Of a stretch of 10,170 nucleotides of DNA, positions 1-7,277 are shown in pieces. The notes beneath the pieces are model-generated. The model did no database searches and had not been told where the DNA came from. It worked only from the letters and a program-made list of their open reading frames with translations. Each line of letters begins with the position of its first letter. Position 1 is the first letter of the stretch. Position numbers and translations under genes: made by a program. The DNA is taken from positions 1 to 10,170 of the forward strand of contig JAQIWT010001603.1 of NCBI GenBank assembly GCA_034696485.1, in the 5' to 3' direction. This stretch comes from Isohypsibius dastychi (taxonomy: Eukaryota > Tardigrada > Eutardigrada > Parachela > Isohypsibiidae).

Positions 1-415
1 GTAAGACCAGGTAGAGCCGAAAAGGCTCTGGTTAGTCACAATCGGTCAAGATATCACTCAGTTACTGAAGAGTTAAATACTCAAATATATCATGTATATG
101 ATCTGGAATCTTCAACAACTTTTCTGAATATTCGGTGGATTTGAAAACTGACCCTTCTCTCACAATAAGCAACAGCAAGAACAAAATTCGAGTTTTTTAA
201 TAAAAACAAACCGGGTGGCATCCGCTGATTTACATTGATCAGAAGAAGAGAGAATAAACTTAAACACATCTCATCCCTTCCGAAGTGCCAGAATCTGACG
301 ATTCGCATTAAGAACTCGCACCACACCCTCACAGTGGATCACATGACCAGCCAATGAAGGTAAATGCACTTTTTGGTATCGAAAAAGACCGAACATCGCA
401 TCGAAAATTTGCGGC
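1..415 (-). other. 3' UTR and downstream flank of the Tyr-rich gene; possible polyA signal
   Basis: No coding exon is supported here. The minus strand below 415 should be the rest of the 3' UTR. The only polyA-like hexamer I find in it is ATTAAA at 201-196, a common variant of AATAAA, which would place the mRNA end near 170-185. At 13-29 there is a short hairpin (AGAGCC, loop GAAAA, GGCTCT) of unknown meaning. It is not followed by a T-run and the context is eukaryotic, so it is not called a terminator. Confidence 0.3.
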
Positions 416-479
416 CTGAAACGAAAACAATAAGTTACATTCATACACCTGAATCGGGAACATCAAAGTCAAAACCTAC
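416..479 (-). other. Candidate 64-nt intron in the 3' UTR of the Tyr-rich gene
   Basis: Eight nucleotides after the TAA stop the minus strand reads TTCG|GTAGGT (GT at 479-478). It then reaches a good acceptor, TTGTTTTCGTTTCAG, ending at 416. The 64-nt length matches other introns in the window. A junction this close to the stop would not normally trigger nonsense-mediated decay. The alternative is that the 3' UTR is unspliced and both signals are chance. Confidence 0.4.
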
Positions 480-487
480 CGAATTTG

Positions 488-3193
488 TTAGTACGATCCA
501 CCAGTAGATCCATACTGTGAAGTCGGAGGTGCCGCATAAGAGGCTCCTGAACCATATTGCGACGAGACAGCGGGCGCAGCGTAGGATCCGGCATTATTCT
601 GCTGACCATATTGCGGTTGAGCCGAATAGGAACCCTGTCCATATGAGGGGGCTACCGGGGTATCAGCAGTATAGCTCGAAGGGCTGGCGGCATAGGTCGA
701 CCCAGCTGCGGCTGCGTAGCCGTTTCCACCGGAAGTCCCATAACCAGATGTGCTTCCGGGAGCGACTCCGCCGTAAGCAGAATTTCCCCCATTACCGTAA
801 TTCTTGTCGGATTGATGTTGAGCTTGTACACCATATGACTCGGATGCACCGGAACCTTGGGCGAGTGCGACAGCAGCCATTGCGTCAGCTCTGAAGATTA
901 ACGCCCCAAATTAATTAAAATAAAACACGCTAAAAAATATGAATGAAATACAACTAAAAATTTTTAATTTAATTTCTAATGAAAACTGGCTAATAACATT
1001 TTTTTATTTTCATAAATTGCAACAAATGAGTTTCAGAACTGCTAATTTTCCATCATAGTTCGACTTACTCAGGATCGGATCCCCATCCATCTTTGACTTT
1101 TCCAAAACCAAAATACGGAGGGTAATCGACATAAACACCATAACCTTGAAAGTAAAATATGATTGTTGGTATGATGTATTCAAATTGTTCAACTGTGACG
1201 CATGTGCCAAATACTCACCATAAAAAGGTCCACGTCGGTAACCGTAACGTCTCTTGTAACCAATCAGCGGAAAAGCTCCGGCACCAGTCGGCATTCTAAA
1301 CAACAAAAAGAATGATTGTTGTATTGATTCCATCGAACTTCAACACAGAAATTATCACTTTCGACAAAGTTCGCAACTTACACACTCTGTTCGCCCTGGT
1401 CATAACCGTATTCAACGGGGTAGTACAAATAATACGGATACAGAGAAGCAGCCGGATAACCTCCATGACCGTAAGCCGAAGGTGAGGCCCCATAATAAGA
1501 AGGATATGTTTTTCCGTAGCTTGGATTATACACTGAGCCAGATGCTGTGTTCGGGCTTGATTGAGCATAACCGGAAGATGGTCCAGAATAAGATGCGCCA
1601 TCGGGAACAGCAGACGCGTAGCCGTTATTTCCGTATCCCAAACTGCTTCCCAGAGCTCCAGTTCGCGCGGCGATGGAACCCAAGAAGCTACTTCCGCTAG
1701 CAGTACTGGATATCGGTTGAGCGGATGCATAACCGGAAGTCAATGGTGCGCTGTTGTAACCTTGAGTCGCCGGAAGGGAATATCGAGGAGCCATGGATAA
1801 TTGGATGACGTTTCTTTTGACACCACTTTCCGTGTCTGTTGGGTCCTCGGGTTCGTCGGGATCGGAACTGCGATAAGAAGCGAAGTTGCCGTATGAGTTT
1901 GCATTTCCGCCACCGTTATTGCTTATTGGGTTAGCGTAATAATTATTAGCTGATCCGTACAAAACATTCGATCGAAGACTTGGTTGGGCGTATGAAGATG
2001 GGGCGACATAAGAAAGTGCGGGAGCTGCATTTGAAGTAGCGACGTTACTCGTGGCAAGTGACGGAAACGCTGAAACCGGAAAAGCGTTCGGCGTTCTGCA
2101 AAAAAAAATTCATTATGATATTTATGGAGAAATTCATTGTAATTATAACAGATTAATATAAAAATATATTATAATATAATATAATCATAGTAGAGAAAAA
2201 ACTAAAAAAAATTTGTAATAAAGAGGATTGATTACAAAGAAATTTATCATAATTCACCATGAATCAACTATAAAAGTCTTCGATAGATAGCTGATTTCCG
2301 GAAACTCAAAAAGTAACAAAATGGTGATTCTTATTATGTCATTTAATTGTTTAATTCCATTATGATTATTTTGCCATTCGACAATTTGAATTGAAGCAAG
2401 GAAATATTCTCTCACCCGTATGTGGAGTAACTGCGCGCCAAAGCCGGCGATGCGCCGTTAGGAACTGCGATACCTATAGCCGGTTTGGGATAGTTGGGAT
2501 AGCCAAGATAATAGGGATAATACGTTCGACTAATACCAGCAGACGAAGATTGGAAAGGGAAAACTGCTTGCTGATTCACAGCAGCGGCAGATAAGGTGGG
2601 ATAATTAGATGATGAATAACCATAACTACGCGCTTCTCTTGACTGGTCAGCGGGAGCAGCATCTGTCAACAAAAGAACGTTTTACAGAAGGAAACAAAGC
2701 TGAGTTGTGGCATTTATTTATCATTGTTATTCGTATTCTTCGAACTATTTTCAGTGAAATGCATCGAAAAGGTGAGGTTCACGATGTCTTGTGATAAAAA
2801 AACATAATTTCGTGTTACAGGGAAATTATTCAATTTCACGGATCAGTGACCCGAAGCCTGTCATATTCACTTCATAAATGTCATCTCACAAACAGGCGTT
2901 TATGAATATTCTAGACAACTATATTTTTGATAGAAATGGGTCCGCCGAATGTAGGACAACAAATCAATTGTGAAAAAACAATTTTCACAACATTTTCACG
3001 TGACCATTAAAAAATGTCCGCGATAATCAGGATGAAGAATAAATTTAAGAAATTCTTATTTTAACATTAATTATAAATAACTCCATCAAGTGAGCAAAAT
3101 ACGAAAAAATCTCGCATTACCTGAATTTTTGGCAGATGATATTCTGATGCATCCGAAAATAGCCACCAGTAATCCCAGCGACGACCTTTTCAT
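488..3193 (-). CDS. Secreted cysteine-free Tyr/Gly/Ser/Ala-rich structural-type protein, 6 coding exons
   Basis: Coding exons in transcript order are 3193-3121, 2662-2416, 2095-1382, 1295-1219, 1144-1069 and 890-488. They total 1590 nt, or 529 residues plus a TAA at 490-488. All introns are GT-AG (458, 320, 86, 74 and 178 nt) and each junction keeps frame. Residues 1-21 form a classic signal peptide (basic MKRSS, hydrophobic core, cleavage after SSA). The mature chain has no cysteine. It is built of low-complexity Y, G, S, A and P segments such as YYPYYLGYPNYPKP (exon 2), NNGYASA (exon 3) and SQYGSGASYAAPP (exon 6). An acidic cluster (185-196) precedes a dibasic KR (200-201), a possible convertase site. 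Exon 4 carries a basic patch, YKRRYGYRRG. Such composition is typical of cuticle, eggshell, silk or adhesive matrix proteins, where Tyr can be cross-linked; assignment to any one class is inference. I recognise no named family. The start is chosen because the signal peptide begins there, just after a strong acceptor-like tract. Confidence 0.85.
2169..2185. repeat. Short (TATAA)n-like microsatellite
   Basis: This AT-only tract, with ATAAT repeated three times in a row, lies inside the 320-nt second intron of the Tyr-rich gene and in a generally AT-rich stretch. It is ordinary intronic simple sequence that could vary in length between individuals. Confidence 0.6.
2968..3003. promoter_or_regulatory. 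Intronic hairpin and TCACGTGA E-box
   Basis: In the first coding intron of the Tyr-rich gene, TTGTGAAAA (2968-2976) is followed by its exact complement TTTTCACAA (2982-2990), with a 5-nt loop. Immediately after comes the 8-bp palindrome TCACGTGA (2996-3003), which contains the E-box CACGTG bound by bHLH and bHLH-ZIP factors. First introns often carry enhancers, so a regulatory role is plausible, but a single E-box is weak evidence. Confidence 0.25.
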
Positions 3194-3197
3194 GGTC

Positions 3198-3929
3198 TCT
3201 AATCACATGGAAAGAGGAGCAGCGTAAGTGTCAACTTGATGTAATTCCCAGATCACTTTTGATTTCGAAAATCCAATTAACGGCCAAAAATATCAAAACC
3301 GTTAACGAGACAGTTCGGCACCGCCAACAATAATTCTCAACAATCGCTCCTGTCTGACCCCGATGATGTGCTTTCGAGCATTAACCACGGCGAACGATGG
3401 AAAATTTCACTTCCGTGTTTAACGTTAAGTAAAGAAGCAAGAGACCGTTAGTCGCACACAAAAAACTTACTGATTCGGATCTGCCGAGATGATGTTCGTG
3501 ATCTTCCGGCCGCAGGCTATTCTTCAAGTCACTTTTCAGAAATTAATAGCTCCTCTTCAAAACTGAGCATCATCAGCGATACTGATACGATGAAGAAGAC
3601 TCACTTACGTTCAATAGCTCATTCCGAACTTTTGGTCACTTTTCTGAAAAAAAATCCGAAGCGATCCCACCTACCGTTTTTTACCAGCTGGAAAGAAAAA
3701 AAAATCCAGATTGATGCAACATCTTTCGGTAACACCTGCTGTCTTTTACCAATTTTCGAGTTGAAAAAAACTCTGATTACGTTCAAGCCCGCGGTAACTG
3801 ATGTTCTGCAGTCCAATGGCCTCCGCAGGATCCAGCTGGTTTTTGCAATTTGCTTCGAAGAGGGATCTGCAAATTAGAACATCGAATCTGGAAAAGCTCA
3901 AGCTTGAAATAAATTTCAGTTTTCTTACC
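3198..3929 (-). other. Probable spliced 5' leader of the Tyr-rich gene
   Basis: On the minus strand a pyrimidine-rich tract ends in ATTAG at 3203-3199, only 5 nt before the ATG at 3193, so the start codon probably sits at the head of an exon. A strong donor, A|GTAAGT, lies upstream with its GT at 3470-3469, giving a 272-nt leader intron. Joining it to the coding frame meets an immediate stop, so this exon is untranslated. Further upstream are CAG acceptors after 3563 and after 3644 (the latter behind a T-run), a GTAAGT donor at 3608-3607 and a GTAAGA donor at 3928-3927. These could define a 92-nt exon (3562-3471), a 35-nt exon (3643-3609) and a first exon ending at 3929. The chain is not unique, and one implied intron would be only 46 nt. 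The acceptor next to the ATG could also be a spliced-leader trans-splice site. No clear promoter is visible. Confidence 0.35.
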
Positions 3930-4317
3930 TTGGCGGTGCTTCTTGATATGCGGCATTAAAAAGTGGGTCATGAAACGGTATCGAACGAACGGTCATCGAA
4001 AAGGTCAACGGGTTAAGTTTTGAAACAATTTTAAACTTAAGCGTACATTTCTGTTCTCACTTGAACTTCGTTATACCACGACAACAAAAACATTCTTTGG
4101 ATCCCGATCCCTTGTTCACGAACGAACCGGAAGTGGGGTTCAACGTTATAATTAACTCGACGTTCGGAAGCAAAATATAAATCAAACCGCCAATCTTCGC
4201 AGCGTCTGTTCAAATATTTAATTTTCAAGATCACTAGTTCACTTTTTCAAAACAGAACACAGATTTCGGTGCGTTGTTAAAAAACGTGAAATCAAACAGT
4301 GAACGCCAATTTGTCAA
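3930..4317. promoter_or_regulatory. Intergenic spacer, with polyA signal for the upstream minus-strand gene
   Basis: This is the gap between the stop of the 467-residue gene and the leader region of the Tyr-rich gene on the same strand. ATTAAA at 4222-4217 (minus), 96 nt past the stop codon, is a reasonable polyA signal for the upstream gene. The remainder should contain the promoter of the Tyr-rich gene, but I see no convincing TATA box. The short ORFs in both strands show no codon pattern or splice context that would support coding. Confidence 0.35.
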
Positions 4318-6090
4318 TTAGAACATTCTTCTGGGATAAACCTTCATCTGCGACATCGTCCTGGCAGCCATCACAGCGTCTCGAAAAGGCGGCACTGCTG
4401 ATCCAGATCTTTCACCGGGAGCCATGAAATAGCCTGCCGAGTTATACGGCGAATACATTTGTTGGCGTAAAGAAAATTCTGTGTGCGGTCTTTCAGGCAG
4501 CCATGCTGAGCGATTAAGAGGATCTATAAAGAGGAGAGTCAACAATATTGCAATCAAAACTTATGAAAGAATCTCATGAATCAAAATAAACATGACACAC
4601 CGCTTCTTTCATCACCAAAAGGATGGGGCGTTATTGTCGAATTCCCGTAACCTGAAAAAAAAAACATTTTCTTCGACGTTAAATTTTCTTCGGTTTCTAC
4701 AAATTTACCCCGAAGTAAAGGCATTTGGTGATTGATATCATTTTGCTGGTGGGTGGGATAAGCGTCCCCACCCCGAGCAAACAGACTTTGATCCAGAAAC
4801 TGGTTCCCCGAATCAGGATAAAACGGCGTTTGTCCAGAGGATCCGAGACGAGCTTCGTTATGCACGATGTCTAACTTCGGCGATGGAGATCTTCCCAGCA
4901 CGTCGTTCAACGTTAAATCGGTTTCCGGATTACCAAAAATTAGCTTAGGTTCTTTCGAATGGGAAGATTTTTTGTGTTCTAAAAAGACAAAGTGGAACTG
5001 CAGTTTGGAAGAGCTACAAAATTTGCAAACCTGAGTGATCTCTTCGGACAAGCCTGTGTTTCTTTTCAACCGGAAACGGAACCGGAAACGACGGGCAACT
5101 TTCAGGCAAAGAGAGCGCAACTGATGGACTTGGAGGACTTCGGTGCGAGCCTAAAAACAAAATAAATTTAGACAAAAACACAATCTGACACGAGAACTCA
5201 TAGACACCTTCACATTCAACGAACCGGATGGGGCTGGTACCTCGGGAAATGTAATGCACTTCCGGTGTGTCCAACTTTCTTCTCCTGCTGCCTTCCGCAG
5301 ATCTGCATTGTTGGTGCCGTTGGACAGCATGCTGTTTCACATTCTTTTTCGATTTCAGGCCAGTCCTACGCGCTTCTTGGGCATCAGTTTCCAACGCTTG
5401 AACATCACCGTCAAACTGCCCAAGTTCTGCCATCGCATCTTCCTGGCCAGCTCGACTGGCACTATAATCTGGCACCGAGTCTCGATCCAACCAATCCAGT
5501 TCATCGCCCGAGTCGGGCGAAAAAGAGACCAATGATGGCTCCTCGAGAAAGCGCTTGATCGATTCTGTCAACGGTTCCACAGAATGGGGTGCAAAGAAAG
5601 ACTGATGAACTTGTTTCCTGGGCCGTTCTGTATTTGAAATCAACTCTTAGAAATAGTACAGAGAAAGTTTTCACAACATCACCTTTCAACTTCTGGCCTG
5701 ATTTTTCTTCCGGGCTGCTGTATTCTCGGCGTACCTTTTTGGAGACTTGCATTTCACCGAAAATTCCACCGAACTAAAGAACCACATACACACTGCTGGC
5801 CACAGAGCGTATATTGGGAGATGTGATGGTTAAGAAAGACTCACCTTATTTGCTTTCATCGGAATTGAAATTCGTTGGGCTCCCTGCGCCAAAACTCGTT
5901 CTTTGTGTCCATGGTGGTGCGATTTGCGGGTGGTTTCGTTCAGAGCCTTTCTCCCAGATATTTCCACATGGTGCTTTTTATGTCGATGATGACTGGATTC
6001 AAAACCAATTATATCGTCTGAGCGCTTCCTGTCAAAATGTGCGCTGGCTTTGTTGAGGTCGACTTTGGTTGTTTCTTTCCTGCGTTCCAT
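4318..6090 (-). CDS. Unrecognised hydrophilic, probably disordered protein, 7 exons with very short introns
   Basis: Exons in transcript order are 6090-5845, 5773-5683, 5627-5208, 5150-5031, 4978-4709, 4651-4601 and 4523-4318. They total 1404 nt, or 467 residues plus TAA. The introns are GT-AG, of 71, 55, 57, 52, 57 and 77 nt. The first is phase 0 and the other five are all phase 1. The N-terminus is highly basic (MERRKETTK) with histidine clusters at residues 34-41 and 58-62. An acidic-hydrophobic stretch, SGDELDWLDRDSVPDYS, spans 152-168. Residues 174-200 are charged and could form a helix. Further basic patches occur at 203-210 (GLKSKKNV) and 226-231 (SRRRKL). The C-terminal half is rich in Ser, Pro, Asn and Gln and ends in YPRRMF. 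There is no signal peptide or membrane segment, so an intracellular, perhaps nuclear, location is a guess. I recognise no domain. The ATG at 6090 has G at -3 and +4 and an in-frame TGA nine nt upstream. A donor-like GTGAGT at 6102-6097 with an acceptor-like GACAG ending at 6031 allows an alternative first exon. Confidence 0.75.
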
Positions 6091-6298
6091 ATCCACTCAC
6101 CAGCAGCGCAGAACGATTTCAGCAGTCACAAAGGAAATATTTATCAAGATCAAATCGTCAAACTAAAAGGATGCGATGTATTTCGATGCACCGCATCGAC
6201 TCGACATCAACACAAAACTTCCAGAACAAACACGATTTCAAGAAAAGGTCGAACGAATTCGACACTCCCGCTCCGCTTCGCTTTCATCCTCAATCCAG

Positions 6299-6335
6299 GT
6301 GGCGGCGCCTTCTTCAAATTCTGCGTGGCGGCGCC
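6299..6335. repeat. Two copies of GTGGCGGCGCC, 26 nt apart
   Basis: GTGGCGGCGCC occurs at 6299-6309 and again at 6325-6335. It is GC-rich in an otherwise AT-leaning stretch, about 210-245 bp upstream of the ATG of the minus-strand 467-residue gene. Two identical 11-mers this close together suggest a repeated transcription-factor site in that gene's promoter or leader. Which factor is unknown. Confidence 0.4.
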
Positions 6336-6957
6336 ACTTGCTCCTTGCAACTTCCAAGTACTGTACTTTTCTTCCTACTTCTTTAATGTTTAGTGTCTTT
6401 TAAACAGTTAAAACTTAATATTTCACAGGAATAAATGACTGTGGTTGAAGTTTCATTTCGCCAAAGGTGACAGCAAACTGAAAATTGAGAAAATTAAAAA
6501 TCACAATTGCTCGCAATCAGCTTCACATCGCAACTCCCCTATCCGGTCACTCATAATCTACTTGTTACTAAATTAAGAAATAACTACTCCCCGAAAGTAG
6601 GTTACAAGTTTCACAAGACCTAGTTATCACCTCACAGATACCATTTCCATCTCCATTCTAAACAAAATAACGCATTTCTCCCCTGATTGTATCGACTTAT
6701 GAAAACACATTCACAGACTGACGGATATGGGAACGCATTCATCAATAAGCGAGATATTGTAACTCGATGCCACCCGTTCCCTTACTGCTTTTACAAGTCA
6801 ATCGTCACGAAATACTACCGGAGATAGCGACAGATGTTATCATATTTATGGCACATTTTAGGAATAGCAACTGTATTTATAGTCGTATAAAATTCAAATG
6901 AAACAACAGCTTTAATATTCTGGAACTACATAACATTAGTGCTTGATTAGTAATAAT

Positions 6958-7101
6958 ACTGTATTCCATCGAAAGCTGAATAATACGAGATGGTGGACTA
7001 CGGAGATGGTAAAAAACCGAAAGGTCACAGTTCATAATCCACGGTATCAAGGTGAGCTTATTCAAATTCATTTACTGTACGCATTCCATCGAACTGAATA
7101 A
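6958..7101. repeat. Imperfect direct repeat pair about 116 bp apart
   Basis: Copy one at 6958-6983 reads ACTGTA then TTCCATCGAA then CTGAATAA, with AG inserted before the last block. Copy two at 7074-7101 has the same three blocks in order, with CGCA inserted after the first. Twenty-four bases match with only short indels, so common origin is likely. On the minus strand each copy places TTATTCAG just before the block, which looks like a splice acceptor. The pair could therefore be the 5' edge of a duplicated exon, or simply duplicated non-coding sequence. Confidence 0.45.
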
Positions 7102-7151
7102 AGTTCATGAATTAAGATGAAATTGTAAGATAGGGTTATTTTAATACTAAC

Positions 7152-7277
7152 TGATGCAATCGAGAATGAATCACCCAGATTTTTTTCGACGCAAACTTTG
7201 ATTTTGGAATTTCCCTCAACAGTCCAGTTAGTAGCGACTTGCTCACATTCGCAGTCAGTCAGCACTCTGGCAAACAT
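7152..7277 (-). pseudogene. Possible exon or remnant of a small Cys-containing protein
   Basis: The minus strand is open from an ATG at 7277 to TCA|GTTAGT (GT at 7151-7150). It encodes residues including DCECEQVATNWTVEGNSKIK and VCVEKNLGDSFSIAS, which read like part of an extracellular protein. A good acceptor (pyrimidine tract, then GCCAG ending at 7267) lies 10 nt inside, and the ATG has a poor context after TAA, so this is more likely an internal exon (7266-7152, 115 nt) than a start. Another frame just upstream gives a short hydrophobic ISIFFLNVCQSAD and then stops, exactly where CTGA is tandemly duplicated (CTGACTGA). The exon may therefore belong to a broken gene whose signal peptide was frameshifted by a 4-bp duplication. 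No clear partner exons were found on either side. A live gene, a pseudogene and chance all remain possible. Confidence 0.3.

Larger units (their letters stand above)
6091..7151. promoter_or_regulatory. Divergent intergenic region with opposed TATA-like boxes
   Basis: This stretch separates the minus-strand 467-residue gene from the plus-strand receptor gene and shows no convincing coding sequence. The minus strand has a consensus TATAAATA at 6881-6874, and the plus strand has TATAAAAT at 6886-6893, only 4 bp away and pointing the other way. If functional they would drive divergent transcripts with long leaders, since each ATG is about 700-800 nt away. In AT-leaning DNA such matches can be chance. 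The plus-strand ORFs at 6037-6403 only mirror or follow the minus-strand first exon and are not called. Confidence 0.3.

Noticed and set aside
13-29. Hairpin AGAGCC-GAAAA-GGCTCT as a Rho-independent terminator
   Set aside because: The stem is only 6 bp with no T-run, and the context is spliced eukaryotic genes.
484-491. TACTAAC branch-point consensus on the minus strand at the stop of the Tyr-rich gene
   Set aside because: It matches the yeast branch-point consensus but is formed by the Tyr codon plus the TAA stop, and the nearest AG has no pyrimidine tract. It is better read as the real end of the coding sequence.
517-894. 125-codon plus-strand ORF
   Set aside because: It is the antisense shadow of the final Tyr/Gly-rich exon on the minus strand, which has a consistent splice frame and composition.
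3764-3779. 16-nt match AAAAAAACTCTGATTA also found at 8476-8491
   Set aside because: Seven of the bases are an A-run and nothing matches on either side, so this is most likely coincidence.
3590-3877. 95-codon plus-strand ORF
   Set aside because: Its Lys-rich stretches are the antisense of minus-strand pyrimidine tracts. There is no splice context, domain or signal peptide to support it.
6037-6403. Overlapping plus-strand ORFs of 75-118 codons
   Set aside because: They partly mirror the first exon of the minus-strand 467-residue gene, and all three frames are open over the same GC-rich stretch. That indicates base composition, not coding.
6764-6776. GATGCCACCCG as inverted match to 211-221
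   Set aside because: An 11-nt reverse-complement match with no extension is at chance level.
7084-7095. ATTCCATCGAAC also at 1328-1339
   Set aside because: A 12-nt match within 10 kb is expected by chance a few times. Only the closer pair at 6958 and 7074 extends far enough to be meaningful.
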